This document shows positions 10,809-23,100 of a stretch of DNA of 64,000 nucleotides, one piece after another. Position numbers and translations under genes: made by a program. The DNA is from Dromaius novaehollandiae (Eukaryota; Chordata; Aves; Casuariiformes; Dromaiidae). The notes under the pieces were generated by a model. That model was not told where the DNA came from and made no database searches. It saw only the letters and a list, made by a program, of their open reading frames with translations. The stretch's first letter is position 1; every line of letters begins with the position of its first letter. The stretch spans positions 23,527,501-23,591,500 of the forward strand of contig NC_088099.1 of NCBI RefSeq assembly GCF_036370855.1. Reading direction: 5' to 3'.

Positions 10809-11010
10809 GTGAGTCGTCCTGGGGGCCGCCGGCGTGTCCCTCCGCCCGGGGCGGGAGGGCATCCCGGCCGGGGCTCCGCCGGGGAGGGGACGGGACGGGG
10901 GCTCCCGGCGGCTCAGCACCCCCTTCCCGGCGCGCAGCCCCTTCGTCGCGCTGCCCCGGCCGCGCCGCACCGGCTCCCGCCTCACGGTGGCTGTTTCTGT
11001 CCTGCCGCAG
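10809..11010 (+). other. RSU1: RSU1 intron 1 (202 nt, GC-rich)
   Basis: The intron runs from GTGAGT to a CTGTTTCTGTCCTGCCGCAG acceptor. It is very short and lies inside the CpG island. If it were retained, the reading frame upstream of the RSU1 start would stay open for at least 60 codons but would contain no ATG. Confidence 0.7.
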
Positions 11011-11122
11011 ACCATGTCCAAGTCGCTGAAGAAGATCGTGGAGGAGAGCAGGGAGAAGAACCAGCCCGAGGTGGACATGTGCGACCGCGGCATCTCCAAC
11101 ATGCTGGACGTGCCCGGCCTCT
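11011..11122 (+). CDS. RSU1: RSU1 exon 2 (start codon; residues 1-36)
   Basis: The exon begins just after a CCGCAG acceptor. The ATG at 11014-11016 has A at -3 and is the first ATG of the spliced message. It encodes a basic/acidic N-terminus (MSKSLKK…) that leads into the leucine-rich-repeat cap. The donor GTAGGT at 11123 splits codon 37 after its first base. The exon lies wholly in the CpG island. Confidence 0.93.
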
Positions 11123-14100
11123 GTAGGTGCCGGCGGCGGCGGCGGCGGGCTGGGCCCGCGGCGGGACAGCGCGGAAACTTCCTTATTTGTCCCGGGCCGA
11201 GCGCGGCCCGCGGGGTGCTGCGGCCGCCCCGCCCGCAGCGGGGGCGCGGGGCTGCCGGCCCCCCGCGGCCGGGCCGGGCCGGGGCGCTGCGGGGGTCCCG
11301 GCCGGGCCGGCCCTGGCGCGGGGGCCGCGGCAGCCCCGCGCCCCCGCGGCGGTGGCCTGGGCTCCCCGGGGCCTGGTGCTGGGCGTGAGAGGGTCGGAGC
11401 TGTCGGGGAGGGGGCGTTTGGGGGAGCGGGAGGGGTGCCGCGCTTCTCGGCACCCCTTAGCACGAGTAAATGATCTGCGAGCCTTCTCGGGAGCAGGTCC
11501 CCTACTGTGCCCGTGGCACCAGCACCGTGGTGCCGGCACTCCCACCCATCTATCCTCTTACCTCCCCCCCCCCCCCCCCCCCCGTGACCCATCCACATCC
11601 CCACGTGCGCCCTGGCCCTGTGAGCGCCATCCCTCTGGCACTTGAGGGATGAGGAGAATATCCCTCCCATCCACTCTAACCTCTTCTGGCTACTTAAGTG
11701 GAGAAAGCAGGCAGGTAGCATCTCCTCTGGTCTGGGATAGGGTGAGATTAGGCTGAAGATAGGCACAGCTGGTCTTTGAAGGGGGGTAAAGTAGTATTTT
11801 GTTACAGATAGAGCTTTATAATACTTTAGGTATTGCTTTATTCCATGTGCTTCCAGAATTGTGACAATACGGTGGTATTGGCATATTGCAGTCCCTGTAG
11901 ACTGAGAACACATACATGAAGAGCAAGGCAGGTAACTTTGCCTTGTTTTTGCTTTGGCTAAGAGTGCACATGGTACCACAGCACAGCTTATATGCACTAA
12001 CTTATTAAAGTTGTGATTGACTGTAGTGTGTCAAAGTCTGAAGTTTTCCTGAGTGTGTCATCTGAATGAACAAACAAACAAAAAGAACACTGAACTACTT
12101 AAAACCCTTAACTCAGTCTGGTTTTTGGTGTTTGCAGTGTTTGTTAAATTTAATAGCGAGCATGAGCAAGGGTGTATAACTTGTGATAGAAATGAGTTCA
12201 GAGAAGTGTATAAATTGCCTCTGCATAGTTAGGAGCAGACCAAGGTGTGTCCAGTCACAGACTAGTGTTTGGGTAGGGGAAATCAGTGGAGTGCATGAAG
12301 TTCTGCAGAACTAAATTCTGTGCTTATGTCTTCATTCTTTTTGTGATTCTTCTGGGGCTTCTGAATCATGCTTGATAGCTTTTAAAATGTATTCTCTCTG
12401 AAATTCTATGTATATGAACTCCTGTTAAATAGAAAGTTTCACTGTATTTCAATCAAATGAATAGCTGTTCCAGGCAAAGTAGTGTTTAGCTCACACCAGT
12501 TGCAGACCCATTTTCAGAACTGTATTTACCCCTATCAAGTAAACTAATGTATTTTTAAGAGTTGCGGGGCAAGAACACTGTATTGCTGCTTCTGTTAAAC
12601 TTAGTAGACACTAAGTCTATTAACCAATACCATGTCATTGCAATTAATTGACCAATTTTGATCCTTCAGGTAGAAAAAAGACAGTTTTGAAATACATCAA
12701 GTGAAAGTTCCAGTTCATTCATGTTACTGTGCACATCGTTCTCTTAAACATGTGACCAATGTTGATGACTTAGTTCTAGATTTTTCTGTAGAAATACTGA
12801 CCAATGAGTGGTTTTCCTTTAAAACAGCATGCAAGGGTGTTTTTGTAATCCTTTTCAGTTGATTCTGCATCACATAGATTTGCAGTTAAGTCTAGCTGAA
12901 TTTCCTTACCTCTGAATTACTTAACTGCTATTAGTATTAACTATGTAAACAGCAAATTGTCCAGAACTTCTTATCAGTGTTCTGTAATGCATGGGTCTCT
13001 TCAACTGTCCCGTTAGATGAAAAGGACACTTCTAGCTTTCCAGTATGGGTCACTCTACCAAAAAGTAACTTATAACACTGAGCACTCCTAGTATAAGTAA
13101 TGCTGAAGTAAAAAAGCTTTTCCTGTACAAAGACTGCCTTGTGCTTGCTGTATATGCAGGATTTGCCCATGACATTACATTGCAGATATGGTCCTTGATA
13201 CTGAGATGCTAATTAAGCATCGGGAGCTTGTCTGGCAGGGAGTCTATTGCGCAAGATGTGGAGTTGGGGTACATTAGTTAAACTGCATCAAACAAATCTG
13301 TACAAAAGTTCTTGCTACATGTTGTGTGGCTTGCTTTATAGCATGGGCATTTGGGGCTTTGTCCAATTTAAAAAGGAAGTTCAATGGAGGGAGAAATGCC
13401 AGCTCTCTTTTTTGTCCAGTTAATCCAGAACTTCCGGCTTTTTCAGTTTCTCTGTACGTTGGTAGAGAAGGCATAATAAGGTTTTTCCATCATCAAGCTA
13501 TTTGACAGTGTCCATCTGGAGAAGGAGCAACTTCCTCTAAGCACGCCTCTAAGGAGTAATAAATAGGTAGTACCTTTGGCAAATTCTAGGTAAGTGTTTG
13601 GGAAGATGTTCTACTAGCCTCTTTTCTAACCCTGTCATCTGACTCGTAGTGGGTGACCTTTTCTAATGCGGACTGGGGTTTTAGGGCTTCTCTGGTTTTC
13701 AGAGTTGGCAGGGAAGCTTAAATGAGCCCAGTGCCTTTTCTTCCAGGTGAGTTGAGTATCTCTCCACTGCTGTGTTAAAGCTTATGTTTTCAGGAACTCT
13801 GTTTTTTATTGTTTTGTTTTTCCCCATAAAACAAAAATCTTTAAGTTAAAAGCAACCATCCTAGTTCACACCCAGTAGCTGGTCTTTCTTATCTTATCTT
13901 TAACGGGGACTACTAGTTGATATTTGGTGATGAGCGTAAGAGTGGCCATGATTGGAGAGAACCTTTAAGTGGAGTTTTCCCTGTTTTTGGCAATTTGAAG
14001 TTTAAGGACATAGTAGTTGGCGGATACCTCTAAGCTATGCTTAGTGTCTAAATCTGTGTTTAATAGCCAGTGATAGGGGTTTTGTCCCATGAAGTTATTA

Positions 14101-17100
14101 AATGGTTTTGAACTCCACCTACTCACTGGCTAGTGACTTAAAACAAGCTGCTCTCTGTAGTCCTGATTCATTGTCAAGAAATGGACCAGGCCTTTTCACA
14201 CGGCAGGCTGAGCACCCACTGCAGAGTGTCTAGTGAACTCATATCTAAACTTTTTTAGCTCAGTTCACATGGAGGAAATGTAAACACACTGAATTGGCAG
14301 CAGTGCACCATGTAGCTTGTGCTAATTGCTATCCTCCAGGTACAGGCCCATTCTTGCCATGTCTGTTTTTTTTTTGTTTTTTTGTTTTTTGTTTTTTTTT
14401 TTTTTAAAAAAGTCTAATGATCATAGGAAACCAGATAGGGAGGGGAAGGGGAAAGGGATGAAGGAGTATATGCTATGGCTTGGATAGGATTTGGGATCTG
14501 GCTTCTCTTGCCTGTCTAGTGAATGACTTGCTACAATACAGGACAGCTGCTTTATTTTCTTTTGCCTTGGCTTCCACCCTCTGTAGAGGTTGTAGGAGAA
14601 GAATAAAAGAGACCAAGCTTCACTCTGTTAAGGGACAAATGTTGATTTCTGAATCAAGAGAAAATACCTTTCATATCTGGATTGAGATTAGCTCTCAGTA
14701 TCTGAAATTATCTTAAACGAGCTTAGATCTAGAAGCTTGACAATCTCTACATCTCTGTTCACACATTGCGTTTAGTAAAGGGAAAGTTGAGTGATCATCT
14801 TGTTTATAATGTATTGAAATTCACAATGAAAAGCTGAGTAGTTCCCAAACTGCTGCTCACTCATTCATTAATGTCACACTCTGGTTTTTGAGTATTCTAC
14901 TTAAAATCTGGGTACTTCAGTGTTTTATACTAACGACTTTTAAAAGCATGAACTAGAATTATGCTACAGGCCTTCAAAGCCGTAACCTGGAATTTCTAGG
15001 TTTTCAGAAATGTAATATGAGAAATCCCTCTTCAAAGAGGCAATGGACTAGTTCTCTAGAAAAGAGGTTTCATTTGAGGTTAAAAGCATCACTTGAATTG
15101 GATGGTTTTGTCTGTTCTGTACTTTAACTCATGTTGTCATCCTAATGCAAAGTTCATGTGGAACAGTTTTAAACTTTAAAGGCTTTTCTTATCTGGCATG
15201 CAAGAAATGTTATATGTCCTCTTTGTTAGAACATGTATACTATATTTGTGTACCAATATACAAATAATTTTAACTAATGTCCTATACTATAGAATTATTC
15301 TAGTGTTTTTCCTCGTACTGTATCGTGAAATAAGTTAGTTGTGTTTTTTTGTCTGTTTTTACAAAGTACTCGGGTATTTTAGTAGAGAGGGTAGTAGATG
15401 TCCAGTAGAATAAATGACTAGATTCAGTGAGTGGATGATGTGCCTTTCCCTTAGCCTGATGGTTAGGGCATCTATTGGTAGGACTTTAAGGAGTCATCTC
15501 TGAGTTGTGGAATTGTTCTTGGAGAAGGGACCAGCCTCTGGTCTGATTTATTTATCTCAGGATGATAGATAAGGGAAAGCTATGAATCCAGGAATTATTT
15601 TGCCAAAATAATTTGAGGCATCTGCTGCTCTGTAGTCCTGTTGTCAGAGAAGGAATATTGGATGAAATTCTATTTACTCTGTAAGTGTTAATTTGCTCTC
15701 ATTATCGTTCCATCTGTAAGCTATCAGTATTTTACATAAAGTACATAATTGTTTGGTAGGAATTGATTTTTCTATAATTTTTTTTCTACCAAAAGTTGGT
15801 GTTAATGTAATTGTCTCCTCCTAAAATAACCAAAGCACAGAAGATGGAGTGGCAGCCTACTCACAAGTGTTGCAGAGATGTTTTGTATCATGCTATAATG
15901 CTCATTCTCCCTTAACTTCCTCCAGTGGGAGAGGCAATGTCTTATCTTGGTCCAGCACAGGTCTATGAAGTCTTCCTGTTTTTTTCTTTTCTTTTCTTTC
16001 CTGTTTTTTCTTTCTTTTTTTTTTTTTTAAGAGAATTAAGCCAAGACTTGTCATCTAAACATTTTATGCCAAGCTAAATTGCAGTGGATGGAAGCAGTGT
16101 ACAAAAAGTTTTTGGTACTAAGGCAAAAAGAGAAGAGCTTAAATATTCTTCCCTAGCCTACTCCATTTTGAAGCATCAGTTGACTGGGACCATGAAAATT
16201 TTTAATTACTGTAAAAGTAAATTGCCTGGCAAATGTTAAGTTAGTATCCTATCCCTCAAATTGCAATGTGAATTTGAGTGGTGCTAGAGTAAGCTTGAGG
16301 TGTAGGCACTTGATGCATTCTTGAAATCTAAACCACTGAACACCTCTGTGTTCATTACTGTGGTGTTAGTGAGGCTTCTGAAGTCTTCAGTCCTCAACAT
16401 TTTGTTTCTTAGTGTCTAGGCAGCTCGTCCAATGGCTTCATACAGAAGTTATAGCAATTTTCCTGTAGGAGTCAATGTGCTCTTTCAAGCTCCCTTGACT
16501 GGAACTTGGGGGTGAATTACCTGATCTGCTGAGTATTGCTAGCCAAACTTATTTGATCTGTGTACATCCAAAGCCAAATGGCCCCAACTGTGCCACCTTC
16601 AGCCTTCCAGATACTGCTCTGGGTTATTCATTAGATGGTTAAAGGTATGTCTTTTAATAAAGAGCTGACAGTTGAGTTGTTATGCAGAACTGACTTTATA
16701 TATAGAGTGAGGAAATCCACAATCAGATGTTCCTGCAGCACAGTCCTTTGGACTGTAAGGGTAGGCTTGTGGCAGCATACTGACAGACTTCATATGTCCT
16801 GAGGCTGCTTGTTTTGTGAAGTTCCCTATTTAAGGGAGTGAATTCCCTTTGTATGATGAGTGACCAAATACCATTTTATATCTAGCTTACCTTTCTTATT
16901 GTGCTTGCAAGTCTGTTGACTGGTAGTAGCTTTGGGCCTCTCAAAATTGAAGTTCCTGCTGTCCATATATATAGTTTTATATGGACTTCTGGAAACAATT
17001 CAGGGCAGTTCCCTAAAGCTTTGCTCTCTTCAAAATAACAAAAATGTCTCCACCATAGTATTTAGTAATACTCAGCCTTTGTAGTGCTTTTCTCTCTGAG

Positions 17101-20100
17101 TCTTTAGTGATTCTTTTTTCTCCAGGGGATTTAGGCATGGTTTGCAGGTGGGAGATGCAATGAGATTCTTTGCCAGGCATCAGCACTGACTTAGGTATTG
17201 GAGTTTCAGGTAAGGTGCTTAGGCCTGAGTCTAATGTACAGAGTGGAATGTCTTTGGATTTCAGCCCTTAAATTTTTTAATCTTGGGACTTTTTTCTGTT
17301 ATGTTCTGCATAGACATGTGGGAAGCAACCCTACTAAAAATCTGCTTGATCCAAGGTGACAAATGGATATGTCACAAATATGGAGACAGAATAATGAGAC
17401 TATATAATGCTTTTAAGCTTGTAGTGTTAAAAGACCAGCAGTACAGGTTAATGGTGTAGCCAGCAGGCTTACCTTAAAAAGTTCTGTCAGTATTTACCTT
17501 TTAAAAGGTATCAGACTCCTGCTGATTTCAAATATCTTTGGAAGACCTGAGTCCATACCCCCAGAGCTTAATTGCCCTTGTGTAAGTGTTCTCACTTGCT
17601 ACGTACAAAAACTCTGTAATCACGACAGGTAAGGTTCAGCATATAAACATGTATTGGAGCCTTGTGTCTGTCTCAGTTCCCTATTTGTAAAACACTTTTC
17701 CCATCTTTTTGATTCTTAATTTAGTTTGTAAGCAACTCGGAGCAGATATGGTACACGCGTATGTGCTGTCTAGCACTTAGTGGAATTAAGAGGACTTTAT
17801 ACTTCTGTGGCGGGAACCAATTGTGTGCAAGTGATCTCTACTCTTGAGCTGGCTTCTTGCAGAAATTTAAAATAACTATTTGGTATGATTTTCTTTTAAA
17901 TACTGAATTACTTACTGAGCAAACAAAAAAATCCCAGACACTAATTTTGCCCTATTTGCGTTACCGTTCTGACTCATACGCTTTAAGTAACTACTGAGTT
18001 GTGAGGGGAAGACTATTTCTTTGCGGCTGCCTTAAAGAGTTTGTTTTATTTGGATAACCTTGGACATATCTAGTCTAGTATTAACAAGTAATCATTCATT
18101 GAAGCTGGTTCTCGCAGAAGACGTGGCTTGTAGTCAGAAAAGAGTTGGGAAAGACCGATCTTATTGGCAGAGGGATGAACTAAATTTGAGCCCTTCCTCA
18201 TGTGTTTTCTAGAGTCAGTCTAGGCCGCTTATTAAGAGACTTGTCATGGGATTGGTGGTTTAGTATATCAGTTTGTAAGGTAAAGAACAGGTTATCTGAA
18301 TTTGAGTTTCTGTCATAAAGCTGGCAAAAACAGAATGTACTGCTCAAGGCTGGCTTAAGTGTAGTGCCTGCCTCAGTCTTTGTTCTGCTCTAATACACCA
18401 AAGGAAGCATTAATTTTAAAGGAAAAAAGTGCAAAAGTTCTTGTAAAATTAACTCTGCCTGACAGCCTGGTTTGGCTTTTCATTCTGTGTAGGTGTGACT
18501 TAGTGTGCATGTTGCAGAGCTTTGTCTAGCAGCACAGATGCAGAGGTCCTCCCTCCTAGGAGTTTGGTTGTCTTTCGTGCTCTTGATGAGGTGCTAGATT
18601 TTAGTATGGTGATGAGGTGGTAATTGGACGTAATTTACATTTTAAATGCAACTTCTCCTTTTTAAAAACGGATCTTAAGGTGAGGTGGAAGCAACATTGT
18701 GAACAATATTGAAAACCAAGATTGTATTTCTTCTGAAAAGCACTTTAAAAAGATTAAATCTTCACTTTCCAAGGTTTCTGCCACGGGCAGGGGGAAGGAG
18801 AAATTTCTAAAAGTTCCAGTATCCCAAATCTTCAAAAACAAAGCTAGAATGCCGTCTTGTGGTTGTGGTGGCAGTCTAACCCATAGACCCTGCAGACTCT
18901 AATGCTCCACAGAGCTGAGCCTTAAAGGCACTGCTCATAGTATCCTTAATATTCAGAGCTGCCTGAAATACATACGTGGCAACTTGTAAAGGCATGATGA
19001 CATAGCTTGTCCTCACTGTTGCCAGTGTAGAAGTTACTGAGAGTACAAAGCTGAGCGAAGTCTTTGGTGTGTGCTGTATGCTTTTGCTGCTGCTTTGATA
19101 ATCTAGGACTTGTTTAAACATTTGTGGCTTGACGAAATATTACCTGACTGATTGTACTCCTCCTACATTGGTAGAAGCCTCTTGGATAGGAGGAGGTTAT
19201 ATAGATATGCAGAGAAGCTATTTAAATTATAATGAAGAAAATAATATCTATTCATCTGTATGTGTGTGAAACAGAGGTCAGGCCAGGGTAGGTAACTCTG
19301 TCTTCTAGTAGGAAAATCTTTGGCTCCGTGTATATACAGTGGAGCAAGGCTGATTTCTTGTTGATGCTGGTGAATCTAGACAAAGCCTCTGGAATGACTT
19401 GGTTGTTTAAATTAAATACAGAAAAAGACAACTGATGTCAGAGTTTGAAAGTAAAGAAAGAGCTCAGAGAAAGGTGTTTGAAATAGCTTGCTCTGCATAA
19501 GTGGCTCAGGTTGGAACTGAGAATTTTAAGCCTGTATCTGAAAGATTAATGGCTAATAGCAGGCTCTAACAGGGAATAACTGTTGGGACAAGCAGAAATT
19601 GAAAGAAGTGAAATCATGCTGAAAGCTGCTGTCAAGATTTAATGTTGCATGAAAATGAGATGATACCTTCCCCCTGCAATGTAACTTAAAGCTCTTTCGT
19701 CACTTTGTACTATTTATCTGCTTTGATATATAATAGAGTCAAAACTGGAAGGTACAAATGAACTCAGTGTGGTCATGTTAAGGTACATTTGTTTCCCCAT
19801 CTGGCTCTGATGAGGTTTAGGTTGTCTTGGACCTGGAGGTGTCTGGCTAGGATGCTTTCCATGTCTGGATGCAAACGAACTGATTGCCCTAGGAATGGTT
19901 TTGTTGCTGTTGGCAGCTGGGGCCTGGATATCAAGGGTCTCTGGAAAGAATGTGACTTTCACTGATTATTTCAACCATTTAAAATCATAAGGCAAGAAAA
20001 ATAAATGCTATTTAAGGAATACTTGAACATATGTTCACAAACAGCTGTCTTCCATCATCTTGCTTCAATTCTTTTTGTGTGAGTCGCATTCATATTTGTA

Positions 20101-23100
20101 GGTATATATCTATAGTAGTTTAAGTGTTTGTGGTTGCTTATGGTTTAGATGCTTATGCTAAAGTGCTTTTATGTTTTAAAGCTTAGAGCTGTTTGTGTGT
20201 GGCTGCTGTACCTGTCTGCCTCTTGGTGCCAGCTTTTATACTAATATTCTTACAGCCTTTTATGGGCCTTTTTCTTTGCCCTCCTGCTCTACTTAAAGAG
20301 TTGCTGCAGGCAAATTTCAGAGTGCTTGTGTTTTGAGAGAAGTGAGGGTGAGTGCACGGTTTCTTCCTTTCTCTTCCCTGCCCTTCCTTCCTCCCCAACC
20401 TGCAGTCGCGTAGGGAACTGCGGTGACGTGTTTTTACACGGAACAGTCTGTTCAGCTTCTTCCTTTCTGAGTTACTGATTTCATTCTGCTCTCAGATTAT
20501 ATTTGCCTATGGTAAATTAGGGGCTTTTAAGGGTTAGCTTAAATTATATACAGGCAGATTACCTTATCAGTAAGGAAAATCTCCCCAAGCTGTTTTCTCC
20601 AACTTGTGTTTCAGCATTGATCTGTATCGCTGATTTTCACAAGTGCTTACCAGAATCTTACAGTTCCCTAAGGCAACAGTATCTCTGGAACTGGACTAAT
20701 TGTAGCAATGTCTATTGCTTGAAGAAAGCTATGAGTGACAAGAGACAGACACTACAGCTGTCCCTGAGGAAGGAGAAGTTCCAAGTTGCCTAGGAAGGGC
20801 AGTCATGTAGTTTCTAGAGGTGTTTTGAAGACCCTCAACTGGAAGTAAGGAAGAAGGTGTAGGGGAGGAGAGTCTTTCTTTTCATTTTTCTAGTTCAATA
20901 AAGTACATCAAACTTCTTACAGGGAGGGGGAAGATTTTTTTGGGAACCTCTTCAAGGTTCCCCACTTCAAGGTGGGTTTCTCCTCTGGCCATTTGACATA
21001 TTTTTCTTTTTGGATCATGTTGTACATTGTAGACTGTAGAGATTCTAGGGAAAGCAAGAGTGTTGTGCAGGATGGAAGTAGGCAGGAACAAACATAAAGA
21101 ATGAGGAAGTACAGGGGGGGATTGCCAAGCTCTGTAGCTGCCCCTTGCCCCATGCTCATTTGTTCAGTGAGCTGAAATATGAGGGACTTTTGTTGATTTG
21201 ATCATTCATCTAATTTGACTAAATGTTGCATATTATTGTCTGGCTGATTTGCTATTATGCTTCATGGGTCAAAGGTGGTAAGTAAAACAATAGGTACTTG
21301 TGACAGAAATTTAATAGTGACTTGAAGATAATGAATTGGGAATGTGTGGAAACTTAAGATCATTTGTGTGACATCAGTGTTCCTGTTTGGATATAGATGT
21401 TAGAGTATGTATCAGTTTTTCCTTTGTGAAGGTTTCAAAAAGTAGAAATAAAAAAGATGTTTCTGTATGATCATATAGAAGTATGCTGTATGAATAAAAC
21501 CAGATTTCTGCTGTGAGGAAAGAGTACTTGCTGTTTAAACTGTACTTGGTATGGTAGTGGAGACAAAGTAAAGGGACAGAGGAATGGCCAGATATGTCCT
21601 TAACCCTTGAGCTTGTCTTGTCTTTTTTTTTTTTTTTTTTTTTTGTGAAATCAGATATGAATCTGGAGTAACTTGAATATAGAGAATAACTCATCTTTTT
21701 TAGCTAAAATATATATAAGCTCTGAGTTGCCATGTCTGCTCAAAAGCTAACTTTTTTCTTTCTTCACCTACAGTTACCTTGTCTCATATCACACAGCTGG
21801 TTCTCAGTCACAACAAGCTTACAAGTAAGTATACTCCTATTTTTGACTTCATTGCAGGTGGTTGAGCAGTAGTTAAAAGGGCCATTGCTAGTCTGTTTTC
21901 TGTAGAGCAGTGTGTCCCTTATGATAAGAGTGTGAGAGGGTTGTTGGTGAAACGCTTCATAAAAAATAGATGGAGGATGTAACTTAGATGTGACTTAGCA
22001 GTCATGTTCAACATGCATCTCTAGCTTCAGTATGTCTGCTGCATAATGGAATGGAATAAGCTCTGTAAGCTCATGGAATAAGATCTGTAAGTCTTTGTCT
22101 TGTTAGATTAAAAAAAAATACTTTCTCTACCACAATTCTATAAAGTCCTCATTAGTATATACTTGCCTTGGTCATATTGCTATGTGGCATCTGTTATTAG
22201 CTACCGATGGAGCTGGGATGTTGGGCTGGAGGGATTTTTAGTCTGACCCGGTCTGGCAGCTCCTATTTTCCCTCAGGTCACTGTTCTTCTTCCAGAGAAG
22301 GTACGCCTGCTGAGCGGGGATGACTGTCTCTGAACTTGAGCTGTCTAAAAGCTAGGCAGTTAATTATATCTAGCCATTTGGGCTTTTTCTGCAGCTGTTG
22401 GAGGGTTGTGGGCACTTGAAGATAGCAGTTCATTTTGCTCATCTCTCTGTAATGCCTGTGCAGCAAGGTCAGAGTACTCATCCAAAGCTGGGTTAAATGA
22501 ATGCCACCTAGTGCTTCCAGGCAGACCTTCTCTCAGGTGCTGGTTATCTGCTCTACTTCATACTGTCTGAGTGAGTGCTTACCTGTGGCACAAGGATTAA
22601 GCGAGTTGTAAGCATTACTCTTGGTAAACTTTACTATTCTCTTCTCTGAAGAGTATTAAAAAAAAAAATCCTACAATTCTTGAAAGCTAGTGGACTTCCA
22701 AAGGCTTAATTCACTCTTGTGTGTGACACATTACAAATATTAAATGCAGTCAGGATGAATTTAGCTGAGCGGACAACTGGCTGGGGCATGGAGCAGACCT
22801 CTACCTTGGTGTGAGGAAAAGGCAGGTGAAACTCCTGGAAGGAGACTTCGATCAAAGAAGACTTGACTGTCTGTAAATTGAGCCTGGAGAGCATGACAAA
22901 ATTGAGAGCTAAGTAAGTAACCTATGTTATAGTTGGAAGCCTTCAGCTGAAGGCCCAATTGGAAGGTGAAAAAACTATGGTATCGCAGGGTGCTCAAGAA
23001 GGATGTGTTCAGGTTAATTTCAACTATTCAAGAAAAATCCAGACAGCTCCATTTTTTTTTTAAAAGCAGTGTTAGTTTTCAAAATACAATTTTTGGACTA

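Larger units (their letters stand above)
10250..11460 (+). promoter_or_regulatory. RSU1: CpG-island promoter of RSU1
   Basis: The base composition changes abruptly from AT-rich to strongly GC-rich with very dense CpG, and falls back by about 11500. The island covers the inferred transcription start, exon 1, intron 1, exon 2 and the start of intron 2. No TATA box is apparent. This is the usual architecture for a broadly expressed gene such as RSU1. The long open frames on both strands here are by-products of low stop-codon density in GC-rich DNA, not genes. Confidence 0.9.
11123..21773 (+). other. RSU1: RSU1 intron 2 (10,651 nt, phase 1)
   Basis: The donor is GTAGGT and the acceptor is TTTCTTCACCTACAG. 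After the CpG island it is AT-rich with only short open frames. It holds the C20 tract, T-rich tracts at 14365-14411, 15972-16028 and 21623-21644, and a possible SINE trace near 15440. I saw no coding exon. Confidence 0.75.

Noticed and set aside
10362..11997. Very long open frames on both strands (up to 476 codons) around the CpG island
   Set aside because: They arise from scarce stop codons in GC-rich DNA, are low-complexity Pro/Arg/Gly/Ala-rich, overlap each other in several frames, and cross the real RSU1 splice sites.
14365..14411. T-rich tract as the tail of a processed pseudogene on the minus strand
   Set aside because: No open frame or recognisable gene body lies next to it, and no flanking duplication is obvious.
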